DNA from: CAIKMD01 sp963740675
Lineage (GTDB): Bacteria; Pseudomonadota; Alphaproteobacteria; ATCC43930; CGMCC-115725
Assembly: GCA_963740675.1 (NCBI GenBank)
Contig: CAVUFS010000004.1
Span: forward strand, 558,001 to 622,000
DNA length: 64,000 nucleotides
Direction: 5' to 3'
The notes beneath the pieces were generated by a model. It was not told the DNA's origin. It was given only the letters and a program-made list of their open reading frames with translations, and made no database searches. Both the position numbers and the translations under genes were made by a program. Shown here piece after piece: positions 43,925 to 53,836 of this stretch (positions are counted from its first letter, which is position 1; every line of letters starts with the position of its first letter).

Positions 43925-45359
43925 CCTCATGGACGGAGGATCAGCCCTCCGCCTTCCAGCCGGGGTCTCCGAACCGGACATTACCGGTTTGACCGCAGAC
44001 AGCCGCGCCGTGCAGCGCGGCTTCCTCTTTGCGGCCTTACCCGGCACGAAACTAGACGGCAAACGCTTCATCGGCGATGCGATCGCGCGGGGCGCCGCGG
44101 CGGTACTCGTCGACGACGCGCGTGGCGTAGACGCGGCTGTGCCGCTCATCACCGACGCCAACCCGCGGCAACGCTTCGCGAAGATGGCGGCGGCTTTCTA
44201 CGCGCCCCAGCCCAAGACAATTGCCGCCGTGACCGGCACGAACGGCAAAACCTCGGTCACCGTATTCCTGCGCCAGATCTGGGATGCACTCGGCCACAAA
44301 GCCGCGAGCCTCGGCACGATCGGCCTTTTCGCGCCCGGTATCGAGCAGCCCGGCAGCCTGACGACGCCCGATCCGGTGACGCTGCATCGCGATCTCGCAA
44401 TGCTGGCGAAAGCCGGCGTCGATCACGTCGCGCTCGAAGCCTCGAGCCATGGGCTCGACCAATTCCGTCTCGACGGGCTCGCACTCACCGCCGCCGCTTT
44501 CACCAACCTCACCCGCGATCATCTCGATTACCACGCGGATATGGAGGCGTATTTCTCGGCCAAGGCGCGGCTCTTCACCGAGCTGCTGCCGGCGAACGGC
44601 ACCGCCGTCTTTAATATCGATGCCTCGCAGACGGCGCGGCTCTCGCGCCTCTGCCACGGCCGCGGCCAGCGCATTATCTCTTATGGCCGCAATCCGGCCT
44701 CGGATATCTGGCTGTCGGACGCGATCCCCGAAGGCCTCGGCCAGCGCATCACCTTCTCCGGCTTTGGCGAGAAGCGCACGATCTGGATTCCGCTGCTCGG
44801 CACCTTCCAGGCCTGGAACGCGCTCTGCGCCGTCGCGCTCGCGATCGCCTGCGGCGCGCCGGCAAGCGCGGCTTTCGATGCGGTCGGCAAGCTCACCGGC
44901 GTTCCCGGCCGCATGCAGCGCATCGCCGACGCGCCGGTCATCGTCGATTACGCCCATACGCCCGACGCGCTGCAGACCGCGCTGACCGCGCTTCGCCCTT
45001 TCACGTCCGGCAGGCTGATCGTGATCTTCGGCTGCGGCGGCGATCGCGACCCGGGCAAGCGCCCGCAAATGGGCGCGATTGCCGAGCAGCTCGCGGATAC
45101 CGTCATCGTCACCGACGACAATCCGCGCAGCGAGGATCCCGCCTCGATCCGCCGCGCCATTCTCGCCGCCGCGCCCAAAGCAACAGAGATCGGCGACCGC
45201 GCCGAAGCCATCCGCGCCGCGATCAAAATGCTGCGTCCCGGCGATCTGCTGCTCGTTGCCGGCAAGGGCCATGAGCGCGGCCAGATCATCGGCGACAAGG
45301 TTCTGCCTTTCGACGACGCCGCGATCGTGCGCGCCATTCTGGCGGAGGCCGGCGAATGA
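43911..45359 (+). CDS. murE: UDP-MurNAc-tripeptide synthetase MurE (meso-DAP adding)
   Basis: The 482-residue ligase has the ATP loop TGTNGKTSV (from residue 108) and the substrate motif DNPRSEDP, whose DNPR selects meso-diaminopimelate, so the cell wall is of the DAP type. I chose TTG 43911, which gives MRLTDLM like other MurE starts and overlaps the ftsI end by 14 bases; an ATG six codons later is the alternative. It overlaps murF by 4 bases. Confidence 0.95.
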   Translation: MRLTDLMDGGSALRLPAGVSEPDITGLTADSRAVQRGFLFAALPGTKLDGKRFIGDAIARGAAAVLVDDARGVDAAVPLITDANPRQRFAKMAAAFYAPQPKTIAAVTGTNGKTSVTVFLRQIWDALGHKAASLGTIGLFAPGIEQPGSLTTPDPVTLHRDLAMLAKAGVDHVALEASSHGLDQFRLDGLALTAAAFTNLTRDHLDYHADMEAYFSAKARLFTELLPANGTAVFNIDASQTARLSRLCHGRGQRIISYGRNPASDIWLSDAIPEGLGQRITFSGFGEKRTIWIPLLGTFQAWNALCAVALAIACGAPASAAFDAVGKLTGVPGRMQRIADAPVIVDYAHTPDALQTALTALRPFTSGRLIVIFGCGGDRDPGKRPQMGAIAEQLADTVIVTDDNPRSEDPASIRRAILAAAPKATEIGDRAEAIRAAIKMLRPGDLLLVAGKGHERGQIIGDKVLPFDDAAIVRAILAEAGE

Positions 45360-46774
45360 CGGCGCTCTGGACCGCTCAAGACGCCGCCACCGCGACCGGC
45401 GGCCGCAACACCGACAGCGCCTGGCAGGCGAATGGCGTCTCGATCGACAGCCGCACGGTTGCCGCGGGCGATCTCTTCGTCGCGCTCGCGGGCCCGAAAT
45501 TCGACGGCCATGATTATGTCGCCGGCGCTTTGGCGCGCGGCGGCGCCGCGGCGGTGGTCGCGAAACAACCGGCGAAAGTCGAAGCCGACGCCAAGTTGCT
45601 CCTGGTCGCCGACACGCAAGCGGCGCTCGAAGCCTTGGGCCGCGCGGCACGTGCACGGGCGCAAGGCCGCATCATCGCCATCACCGGCAGCGTCGGTAAG
45701 ACTGGCACCAAAGAAGCGCTGAAGACGGTGCTCAGCCGCCAGGCGCGCGCTTTCGCCTCTTCCGGCAGCCTCAACAATCACTGGGGCGTGCCGTTGTCGC
45801 TCTCGCGCATGCCGGCCGACAGCGAATACGGTGTTTTCGAGCTCGGCATGAACCATCCCGGCGAGATCGATGCGCTGACGCGCATGGTCCGGCCGCATGT
45901 CGCGGTGATCACGACAATCGAGCCGGCGCATCTCGGCTTCTTCTCCTCGGTCGAAGCGATCGCCGACGCGAAGGCTGAAATCTTCTGCGGCGTCGAGCGC
46001 GGCGGCGCAGCCATCCTCAATCGCGACAATCCGCATTACGCACGCCTTGCCAAGGCAGCGCAGAATTGCGGCATCGGCAACATCATCGGCTTCGGCATGC
46101 ACGGCGATGCCGCTGTGCAACTCGCCAAGTTCGAATTGCATGAGAGCAGCAGCACCGTCACGGCGAACGTGATGGGCGAAACCATCGATTACACGATCGG
46201 CAGCGCCGGCAAGCACTGGGTGATGAACAGCCTCGCCGTGCTGGCGGCAACGCGCGCGGCCGGCGGCGACGTTAAAGCCGCCGCGGCGGCGCTGGCGAGC
46301 CTCGCACCGCTGGCGGGCCGCGGCGAGCGCCATCGCGTCGCGCTCGCGGGTGGCAGCTTCACACTGATCGACGAAAGCTACAACGCCAGCCCCGCCTCGA
46401 TGCGCGCGGCGTTCGCGGTGCTCGGCAGCACGCAGCCCGAAGCCGGCGGCCGGCGCATCGCCGTGCTCGGCGACATGCTCGAGCTCGGCACGGAATCGCA
46501 CACCCTTCATGCTTCGTTGGCGCAGCCGCTGCTCGACGCCAACACCGACCTCGTCTTCACGCTCGGCGATGAGATGCGCGCGCTCGACGACGCGCTGCCC
46601 GCGGCGAAGCGCGGCGGCCATGCCGATAATATCGGCGCACTCGCGAGCTTGCTCGGAGAGCGCCTCCGTGCCGGCGACGTCGTCACGGTAAAAGGCTCGC
46701 ATGGCAGCAAGCTCTATGAGCTGGTCGCGACTTTGCTCGCCGCTAAGCCCGCAACATCGAAAGCGGGGGCTTAG
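45356..46774 (+). CDS. murF: UDP-MurNAc-pentapeptide synthetase MurF
   Basis: MurF adds D-Ala-D-Ala to the UDP-MurNAc tripeptide. The 472-residue protein has GVSIDSRTVAAGDLFVAL at the N-terminus, the ATP loop ITGSVGKTGTKE, the ASSGSLNNHWGVPLSL segment and LIDESYNASPASMRAA, all family hallmarks. It is three bases before mraY and overlaps murE. Confidence 0.96.
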   Translation: MTALWTAQDAATATGGRNTDSAWQANGVSIDSRTVAAGDLFVALAGPKFDGHDYVAGALARGGAAAVVAKQPAKVEADAKLLLVADTQAALEALGRAARARAQGRIIAITGSVGKTGTKEALKTVLSRQARAFASSGSLNNHWGVPLSLSRMPADSEYGVFELGMNHPGEIDALTRMVRPHVAVITTIEPAHLGFFSSVEAIADAKAEIFCGVERGGAAILNRDNPHYARLAKAAQNCGIGNIIGFGMHGDAAVQLAKFELHESSSTVTANVMGETIDYTIGSAGKHWVMNSLAVLAATRAAGGDVKAAAAALASLAPLAGRGERHRVALAGGSFTLIDESYNASPASMRAAFAVLGSTQPEAGGRRIAVLGDMLELGTESHTLHASLAQPLLDANTDLVFTLGDEMRALDDALPAAKRGGHADNIGALASLLGERLRAGDVVTVKGSHGSKLYELVATLLAAKPATSKAGA

Positions 46775-46777
46775 CTC

Positions 46778-47866
46778 ATGCTGTATCATCTTTTCGTAGG
46801 GCTGGCCGACAAATTCGAGCCGTTCAACGTTTTCCGTTATCTGACCTTCCGCACAGCCGGCGCGATCGTGACCGCGCTGATCATCAGCTTCATCTGCGGT
46901 CGGCCGATCATCAACTGGCTGCGCTCGGTACAGCGCGAGGGCCAGCCGATCCGCACCGACGGCCCCGAGAGCCATCTACTGACGAAGAAGGGCACGCCGA
47001 CGATGGGCGGCGCGCTGATCCTGTTGGCGATCATCAGCTCGACCTTGCTCTGGGCCGATCTCACCAACCGCTTCGTCTGGATCACGGTCGGCGTGACGAT
47101 CGGCTTCGGCGCGATCGGCTTTCTCGACGATTACCGCAAGCTCGCCAACCGCTCGCATAAAGGCGTGCCGGGCAAGGTGCGGCTGTTGTTCGAGATCGGC
47201 ATCGCCACGCTGGCGGTGCTCGGCGTGATGTCGATCACCCGCATGCCGCTCGCCACCGGCCTTACCATCCCGTTCTTCAAATCGGTGCTGATCCCGCTCG
47301 GCTGGCTCTTCCTGCCGGTGGGCGTTTTCGTTGTCGCCGGCGCATCGAACGCGGTCAATCTCACCGATGGGCTCGACGGGCTCGCCATCGTGCCGACGAT
47401 GATCGCCGCCGGCTGCTTCATGCTGATCTCTTACCTCGTCGGCAACGTCGTCTTCTCGAATTACCTGCAGCTTTTGCATGTGCCGGGCACCGGCGAGCTC
47501 ACCGTGTTCTGCGGCGCGATGGTCGGGGCGGCGCTTGGATTCCTTTGGTTCAATGCACCGCCTGCCATGGTGTTCATGGGCGATACCGGCGCGCTGTCGA
47601 TCGGCGCTGCGCTCGGCATCATCGCGGTCATCACCAAGCAGGAGCTCGTGCTCGCGATCATCGGCGGGCTCTTCGTGCTCGAGACCGTATCGGTGATCGT
47701 GCAGGTCGTAAGCTTCAAGATGACCGGCAAGCGCGTCTTCCGTATGGCGCCGCTGCATCACCATTTCGAGAAAAAGGGCTGGGCTGAGCCGACCGTCGTC
47801 ATCCGTTTCTGGATCATCGCCTCGATCCTCGCGATCGCGGGCCTATCAACGCTGAAACTGAGGTAG
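46778..47866 (+). CDS. mraY: Phospho-MurNAc-pentapeptide translocase MraY
   Basis: MraY makes lipid I in the inner membrane. The 362-residue protein has ten membrane segments. The Asp-rich motifs are FLDDYRKL and NLTDGLDGLAI, and the His-rich loop is FRMAPLHHHFEKKGW. TKKGTPTMGGALIL is the usual first cytoplasmic motif. Confidence 0.97.
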   Translation: MLYHLFVGLADKFEPFNVFRYLTFRTAGAIVTALIISFICGRPIINWLRSVQREGQPIRTDGPESHLLTKKGTPTMGGALILLAIISSTLLWADLTNRFVWITVGVTIGFGAIGFLDDYRKLANRSHKGVPGKVRLLFEIGIATLAVLGVMSITRMPLATGLTIPFFKSVLIPLGWLFLPVGVFVVAGASNAVNLTDGLDGLAIVPTMIAAGCFMLISYLVGNVVFSNYLQLLHVPGTGELTVFCGAMVGAALGFLWFNAPPAMVFMGDTGALSIGAALGIIAVITKQELVLAIIGGLFVLETVSVIVQVVSFKMTGKRVFRMAPLHHHFEKKGWAEPTVVIRFWIIASILAIAGLSTLKLR

Positions 47867-47873
47867 GAGGGTG

Positions 47874-49247
47874 ATGATCGAAATCACCACCTTCCGTCAG
47901 CAACGTGTCGCCGTGATGGGTCTCGCGCGCTCGGGGCTTGCCGCGGCCGAAGCGCTGAAGCGTGGCGGTGCCGAAGTCCTTGCTTGGGACGACAGCGCGG
48001 AGAAGCGCGCCGAAGCGAGCAAGCGCGGCCTGCCGGTCGTCGACCTCTCGAGCGCCGATCTCGCCAAAGTCGCGGCGCTGGTGCTCTCGCCTGGCATCCC
48101 CTCGACGTTCCCCAAGCCGCATCCGGTCGCGGCGCGCGCCCGGACCGCTGGCATCGAGATCATTTGCGATATCGAGCTCTTGGCGCGCAGCCGGCGCGAT
48201 GCGCGTTTCGCCGGTATCACGGGCACCAACGGCAAATCGACGACGACCGCGCTGCTCGGCCACATCGTGGCCGAAGCCGGCGTGACGGTCCAAGTCGGCG
48301 GCAATATCGGCCTACCGGTGCTGTCGCTCGATCCGCTGGGTCGCGATGGCGTCTATGTGTTGGAGATGAGCTCCTATCAGCTCGAGCTCACCAAGACTCT
48401 CGTTTTCGACGTCGCGCTGCTGCTCAACATCACGCCCGATCATCTCGATCGCCATGGCGGCATGGACGGCTATATCGCGACGAAGGAGCGCATCTTCGCC
48501 GGCCAGACTGCACGCCAAGCCGCGGTGGTCGGTATCGACGACGATATCTGCAAGACCATTGCCGGCAAGCTCGGCGCCAGCGGCCATCGCGTTGTACCGA
48601 TCTCGGCCGAGCATATTGCGCCGGGCGGCGTCTATGTCGCCGGCACGAATCTGATCGACGACATCGACGGCAAACAAGCCGCAGTGCTCGATCTCACGAC
48701 CCTGCCGCGCCTGCCCGGCCGGCATAATTGGCAGAACACTGCGGCGGCTTTCGCGGCCGCGCGTTGCCTCGGCATCGCCGCCAACGTCGCGGCGCGCGGC
48801 ATTGCCAGCTTCCCCGGTCTCGCGCATCGCCAAGAGCTGATCGCGACCATCGATGGCGCGCGTTACATCAACGACAGCAAGGCAACGAACGCCGACGCGA
48901 CCGAGAAGGCGCTCGTCTGCTACGACGATATTCTCTGGATCGCGGGCGGCGTCGCCAAGGAAGGCGGCATCGCCAGCCTTGCCCCCTATTTCCCGCGCAT
49001 CCGCCACGCTTTCCTGATCGGCGAAGCGGCGCCGGCCTTCGCCGAGACACTTGCCGGCAAAACCCCGTTCACGCGCTCCGGCGATCTCGCGACCGCGGTG
49101 CGCCAGGCGCATTCGATGGCGAAGCGCGGCAGCACCGTGCTGCTGTCGCCGGCCTGCGCCTCTTTCGACCAATTCCGTGATTTCGAAGCGCGCGGCGACG
49201 CTTTCCGCCGCCTCGTCGAAGACATTCAGAACGAGGCCCGCGCATGA
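47874..49247 (+). CDS. murD: UDP-MurNAc-L-Ala:D-Glu ligase MurD
   Basis: The 457-residue ligase begins with RVAVMGLARSGLAAAEAL, has the ATP loop GITGTNGKSTTTAL and the segments LEMSSYQLE and NDSKATNADATEKAL. ATG 47874 and GTG 47871 are adjacent in-frame starts just after AGGAGG; ATG has the better, though still short, spacing. It overlaps ftsW by 4 bases. Confidence 0.96.
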   Translation: MIEITTFRQQRVAVMGLARSGLAAAEALKRGGAEVLAWDDSAEKRAEASKRGLPVVDLSSADLAKVAALVLSPGIPSTFPKPHPVAARARTAGIEIICDIELLARSRRDARFAGITGTNGKSTTTALLGHIVAEAGVTVQVGGNIGLPVLSLDPLGRDGVYVLEMSSYQLELTKTLVFDVALLLNITPDHLDRHGGMDGYIATKERIFAGQTARQAAVVGIDDDICKTIAGKLGASGHRVVPISAEHIAPGGVYVAGTNLIDDIDGKQAAVLDLTTLPRLPGRHNWQNTAAAFAAARCLGIAANVAARGIASFPGLAHRQELIATIDGARYINDSKATNADATEKALVCYDDILWIAGGVAKEGGIASLAPYFPRIRHAFLIGEAAPAFAETLAGKTPFTRSGDLATAVRQAHSMAKRGSTVLLSPACASFDQFRDFEARGDAFRRLVEDIQNEARA

Positions 49248-50380
49248 GCACCTACGCTCGTAGCACTTTCGCTCGCACCGATCGTAGCATCATGGCGCAA
49301 TGGTGGTGGACGGTCGATCGCTGGACCATCCTTGCGATCATCGCGCTGATCGGTTTTGGCTCGCTCATGGTGATGGCGGCGAGCCCGGCTGTCGCTGTGC
49401 GCATCGGTACCGACAGCCTGCATTTCATCAAGCGCTATTTCCTCGTCCTGCCGCCGGCGCTGGCCTTGATGTTCGCGGTCTCGCTGATGAGCCCGCGCGC
49501 AATCCGGCTGATCTGTTTCGTCGGCCTCGCGATTGGCATCGTGTTGCTCGCCTATACGCTCATGAATGGCGTCGAGATCAAAGGCGCGCGGCGTTGGATC
49601 AATCTGCCGGGTAAATCGATCCAACCCTCGGAATTCGTGAAACCGTGCTTCGCGGTCGTTTCCGCCTGGCTCTTCGCGCAAGCCAAGCAGCGCGCGGATT
49701 TCCCCGGTAATTGGATCGCGATCGTGCTGTATGTGCTGATCGTCGGCTTGCTGATCAAGCAGCCCGATCTCGGCATGACCGCTGTTATCTCGGTCGTGTG
49801 GTTCACGCAGTTCTTTCTCGCCGGCCTGTCGCTGATCTGGGTTGTCGCGCTGATGGGCGCGGGCATTGCGGGTCTTGCCGGCGCCTATGTCTTCCTGCCG
49901 CACGTCACGCAGCGCATCAACGGCTTCCTCGATCCACAGACCGGCGACAGCTATCAGGTCGACCGCTCGATGGATGCCTTCATGAATGGCGGGCTCTGGG
50001 GGCGCGGCCCCGGCGAAGGCACCGTGAAGCTGTCGCTGCCCGACGCGCATGCCGATTTCGTCTTCGCCGTCGCCGGCGAAGAGCTCGGCCTTATCGTCTG
50101 TCTCATCATCGTTGCACTCTTCGCTTTCATCGTGCTGCGCGGCTTCTCGCGGCTGCTGCAAGAGAACAACCTCTACATCGTCCTCGCCGCGACCGGTCTT
50201 CTCGTGCAGTTCGGCCTGCAGGCGATCGTCAACATGGCGTCGACGCTGCATCTGATGCCGACCAAGGGCATGACCCTGCCCTTCATTTCTTACGGCGGCT
50301 CGTCGCTGCTCGCTCTCGGTCTCGGCATGGGCATGATATTGGCGCTGACGCGACGGCGCTTCGGAGACGGCGACGCATGA
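49244..50380 (+). CDS. ftsW: Septal peptidoglycan polymerase FtsW
   Basis: A SEDS-family glycosyltransferase that polymerises lipid II at the septum with FtsI. The 378-residue protein has about ten membrane segments; GARRWINLPGKSIQPSEFVK, QPDLGMTAVI with the catalytic-type Asp, and the closing TKGMTLPFISYGGSS are hallmarks. Overlaps of 4 bases on both sides show coupling to murD and murG. Confidence 0.96.
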   Translation: MSTYARSTFARTDRSIMAQWWWTVDRWTILAIIALIGFGSLMVMAASPAVAVRIGTDSLHFIKRYFLVLPPALALMFAVSLMSPRAIRLICFVGLAIGIVLLAYTLMNGVEIKGARRWINLPGKSIQPSEFVKPCFAVVSAWLFAQAKQRADFPGNWIAIVLYVLIVGLLIKQPDLGMTAVISVVWFTQFFLAGLSLIWVVALMGAGIAGLAGAYVFLPHVTQRINGFLDPQTGDSYQVDRSMDAFMNGGLWGRGPGEGTVKLSLPDAHADFVFAVAGEELGLIVCLIIVALFAFIVLRGFSRLLQENNLYIVLAATGLLVQFGLQAIVNMASTLHLMPTKGMTLPFISYGGSSLLALGLGMGMILALTRRRFGDGDA

Positions 50381-51489
50381 GCGGACGGCTCGTCATCCTC
50401 GCCAGCGGTGGCACCGGCGGACATATGTTCCCGGCGGAAGCGCTTGCCAGCGCGCTGCTCGCGCGCGGCCATCGCGTCGCCTTGGTGACGGACCGCCGCG
50501 GCCAGGCTTTTGCCGATCGGTTGCCTGAAGTCGCGCTGCATCGCATCCCCGCTGGCCGTCTCGATGCGGGGCTCGTCGGTAAGGCGATGGGTGTCGCGGA
50601 AATGATCTTCGGCACGCTCGTCGCCGGACGATTGCTGGGCCGCTTGCAGCCCGCCGTCGCGGTCGGCTTTGGCGGCTATCCTTCGGTGCCGACCATGCTC
50701 GCCGCCGCGCGGCGACGTATCGCCACCGTGCTGCACGAACAGAACGCGCTGATGGGCCGCGCCAATCGATTGCTCGCGCCGCGCGTCACGCGCATCGCGA
50801 CGTCGTTCCCGCAAGTGCAGGGCCTGAAAGCGGCCGATGTCGCGCGCATCGGCTTCACCGGCAATCCAGTGCGGCCGGACGTCGTGAAGCTGCGCGATCT
50901 GCCCTACCCGGCGCCCAGCGGCACGATCAATCTCCTTGTCACCGGCGGCAGCCAAGGCGCGCGTATTTTGAGCGCGGTCATCCCCGACGCGCTGGCGCGG
51001 TTGCCCGATCACCTCAAATCGCGCATCGCACTGATGCAGCAAGCGCGACCCGAGGATGTCGAGCGCGTGCGCGAAACCCATCACCAGAGCGGCATCTCCG
51101 CTGAAGTCGCGCCCTTCTTCCATGATCTGCCGGCGCGTCTCGGCCGTGCGCATCTCGTGATCGCGCGCGCCGGCGCTTCGACCGTCTCCGAGCTCTGCGT
51201 CGCCGGCCGGCCGGCGATCCTCGTACCCTACGCCGCGGCGGCCGACGATCATCAAAGCTTCAACGCCCGCGCACTCGGCGATGCCGGAGCCGCCTGGGTG
51301 ATGCCGGAACGCGAATTCACAGCCGACGCGGTTGCATCGCATCTTACTGCATTGCTCGCCGCGCCAGAGACGCTTGTCACCGCCGCCGCCGCTGCGCGCA
51401 ATCTCGGAATGCCGGACGCGGCCGCGCGTCTCGCCGATCTCGTTCTCGCCTGTGCCAACGCCAACGACACCCGGGAGAACGCCGCATGA
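50377..51489 (+). CDS. murG: UDP-GlcNAc:undecaprenyl-PP-MurNAc-pentapeptide transferase MurG
   Basis: MurG turns lipid I into lipid II on the inner face of the membrane. The 370-residue GT-B protein has LASGGTGGHMFPAEALA, VGFGGYPSVPTMLAA, VLHEQNALMGRANR, TGGSQGARILS and IARAGASTVSEL, all conserved. It starts at ATG 50377, overlapping ftsW. Confidence 0.97.
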   Translation: MSGRLVILASGGTGGHMFPAEALASALLARGHRVALVTDRRGQAFADRLPEVALHRIPAGRLDAGLVGKAMGVAEMIFGTLVAGRLLGRLQPAVAVGFGGYPSVPTMLAAARRRIATVLHEQNALMGRANRLLAPRVTRIATSFPQVQGLKAADVARIGFTGNPVRPDVVKLRDLPYPAPSGTINLLVTGGSQGARILSAVIPDALARLPDHLKSRIALMQQARPEDVERVRETHHQSGISAEVAPFFHDLPARLGRAHLVIARAGASTVSELCVAGRPAILVPYAAAADDHQSFNARALGDAGAAWVMPEREFTADAVASHLTALLAAPETLVTAAAAARNLGMPDAAARLADLVLACANANDTRENAA

Positions 51490-52907
51490 GGGCGCTTCCG
51501 ATCGATATCGGTCCGCTGCATTTCGTCGGTATCGGCGGCATTGGCATGAGTGGCATCGCCGAGATACTGCACAATCTCGGCTATGTCGTGCGCGGCAGCG
51601 ACGCCGCCGATGGCGCCAATGTGCGCCGCCTGCAATCGCTCGGCATTCAAGTCGCAGTCGGTCATCGCCCAGAGAATCTCGGCGATGCGCGCGTCGTCGT
51701 GATCTCCTCAGCGGTGAAGCCGGACAATCCCGAAGTGAAAGCCGCGCGCGCCCGGCTGCTGCCCGTGGTGCGCCGCGCCGAGATGCTGGGCGAGCTGATG
51801 CGCCTCAAATGGGCGATCGCCGTCGCCGGGACGCATGGCAAGACCACGACGACCTCCATGATCGGCGCGCTACTCGAAACAGCCGGCCGCGATCCGACGA
51901 TCATCAATGGCGGCATCATCAACGCGCACGGCACCAACGCGCATCTCGGCAGCGGCGATTGGATGGTGGTCGAGGCCGATGAGAGCGACGGCACGTTTGT
52001 GAGGTTGCCCTCGACCATCGCCGTCATCACCAATATCGATCCCGAGCATCTCGATCATTACGGCTCGGTCGAGGCGCTGCATGCGGGCTTCGAGACCTTT
52101 GCCGGCAATGTGCCGTTCTATGGCCTCGACATTCTCTGCATCGACCATCCGGTCGTGCAGGGCCTGATCCCGCGTCTTTCCGAGCGCCGCATCGTCACCT
52201 ATGGCTTCAGCCCGCAGGCCGAGATCCGCGCCGTCGATGTAAATCTGGGCCGCGACGGCGCGCACTACGACGTCGTGATCGTCGATCGTCGCAATAACAG
52301 CATGCGCACGATCTCGGGCCTCACGTTGCCGATGTTCGGCCGTCACAATGTCCAGAACTCGCTCGCCGTCGTCGCCGTCGCGCAAGAGCTGAAGATCGAC
52401 GACCAATTGCTGCGCGAGGCGCTGGCCGGCTTCAAGGGCGTGAAGCGCCGCTTCACCAAGGTCGGCGAAGCGCATGGCATCACCATCATCGACGATTACG
52501 CGCATCACCCGGTCGAGATTGCGGCCGTGCTGAGCGCGGCGCGCGACGCAACTGCCGGCCGTGTCATCGCCGTGGTGCAGCCGCATCGCTATTCGCGGCT
52601 TCACAGTCTCTTCAACGAATTCTGCACCTGCTTCAACGACGCTGACGCGGTCGTGGTCGCCGATGTCTATGCCGCCGGTGAAGCGCCGATCGAAGGCGCA
52701 TCGCGCGATGCGCTGGTCGAAGGCCTGCGCGCACGCGGTCATCGCAACGTGTTGCCGCTGGCCAGCCCGGCCGCGCTCGCCGCGACGATCGAGAGCATCG
52801 CCAAGCCCGGCGATCTTGTCGTTTGCCTCGGCGCCGGCTCGATCACCAATTGGGCAGCCAATCTGCCGGCCGAAATCGACCAACTCGCGACCGGAGCGCG
52901 CCCATGA
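51486..52907 (+). CDS. murC: UDP-MurNAc:L-alanine ligase MurC
   Basis: The first Mur ligase, 473 residues, with IGIGGIGMSGIAEIL-type Rossmann start (HFVGIGGIGMSG), the ATP loop AGTHGKTTTTSM (GTHGKT at 115-120), VVEADESDGTF and IIDDYAHHPVEI. It overlaps murG by 4 bases and murB by 4 bases. Confidence 0.97.
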   Translation: MRALPIDIGPLHFVGIGGIGMSGIAEILHNLGYVVRGSDAADGANVRRLQSLGIQVAVGHRPENLGDARVVVISSAVKPDNPEVKAARARLLPVVRRAEMLGELMRLKWAIAVAGTHGKTTTTSMIGALLETAGRDPTIINGGIINAHGTNAHLGSGDWMVVEADESDGTFVRLPSTIAVITNIDPEHLDHYGSVEALHAGFETFAGNVPFYGLDILCIDHPVVQGLIPRLSERRIVTYGFSPQAEIRAVDVNLGRDGAHYDVVIVDRRNNSMRTISGLTLPMFGRHNVQNSLAVVAVAQELKIDDQLLREALAGFKGVKRRFTKVGEAHGITIIDDYAHHPVEIAAVLSAARDATAGRVIAVVQPHRYSRLHSLFNEFCTCFNDADAVVVADVYAAGEAPIEGASRDALVEGLRARGHRNVLPLASPAALAATIESIAKPGDLVVCLGAGSITNWAANLPAEIDQLATGARP

Positions 52908-53836
52908 TGGCGGCTGCGATGCACAGCGCGCATCTGATCGATCGCCTGCCGAAGGTGCGCGGCCGCCTCACCGCCGATGCGCCGCTGGCGCAGGTGACGT
53001 GGTTCCGTGTCGGCGGCCCGGCGGAAGTGATGTTTCGCCCCGCCGATATCGACGATCTCAGCGCTTTCCTCGCCGCCAAGCCCGCAGATGTGCCGGTGAC
53101 GGTGATCGGCGTCGCCTCGAACCTGCTTGTACGCGACGGCGGCATCAAGGGCGTGGTCATTCGTTTGGGTCGCGGCTTCGTCGAGGTCGACACCAAGGGC
53201 GACATCGTCACCGCCGGCTCCGGTGCGCTCGATTTCAATGTTGCGCTCACCGCCCGCGACGCTGGCATCGCCGGATTGGAATTTCTCTCCGGCATTCCCG
53301 GCACGGTCGGCGGCGGGCTGCGCATGAATGCCGGCGCCTATGGCAGCGAGTTCAAGGACGTGCTCGAAAGCGCGACCGCGCTCGATGCGCAAGGCGGCCG
53401 CCACGAACTGTCGCTCGGCGATCTGCATTTGACCTACCGCCATTCCGGCGTGCCCGAGGATTGGATCTTCGTCGCCGCGCGTTTCAAAGGCGCTGCCGGC
53501 GACAAGCTCGCCATCGCGCGCCGCATGACCGAGATTCAAGAAGCGCGCGAGCAAAGCCAGCCGATCCGCGCCAAGACCGGCGGCTCGACCTTCGCTAACC
53601 CGCCCGGCCACAAAGCCTGGCAACTCGTCGATCAGGCCGGCTGCCGTGGCATTCGTCGCGGCGGCGCGATGATCTCGGACAAGCACGCGAATTTCCTCAT
53701 CAACACCGGCGACGCGACTGCTGCCGATATCGAAGGCCTGGGCGAAGAAGTGCGCGCGCGCGTTCTCGCCAAGACCGGCGTCACCCTCCAATGGGAGATC
53801 AAACGCGTCGGCGTCTCGACGGGAGGCACCGCATGA
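52904..53836 (+). CDS. murB: UDP-N-acetylenolpyruvoylglucosamine reductase MurB
   Basis: The 310-residue flavoenzyme completes UDP-MurNAc. TWFRVGGPAEVMF and GVASNLLVRDGGI bind FAD, and LEFLSGIPGTVGGGLRMNAG is the signature. GGSTFANPPGHKAW contains the catalytic Ser, and the C-terminal Glu is in the last third. The order murC-murB-ddl is the alphaproteobacterial one. ATG 52904 overlaps the murC stop. Confidence 0.95.
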   Translation: MMAAAMHSAHLIDRLPKVRGRLTADAPLAQVTWFRVGGPAEVMFRPADIDDLSAFLAAKPADVPVTVIGVASNLLVRDGGIKGVVIRLGRGFVEVDTKGDIVTAGSGALDFNVALTARDAGIAGLEFLSGIPGTVGGGLRMNAGAYGSEFKDVLESATALDAQGGRHELSLGDLHLTYRHSGVPEDWIFVAARFKGAAGDKLAIARRMTEIQEAREQSQPIRAKTGGSTFANPPGHKAWQLVDQAGCRGIRRGGAMISDKHANFLINTGDATAADIEGLGEEVRARVLAKTGVTLQWEIKRVGVSTGGTA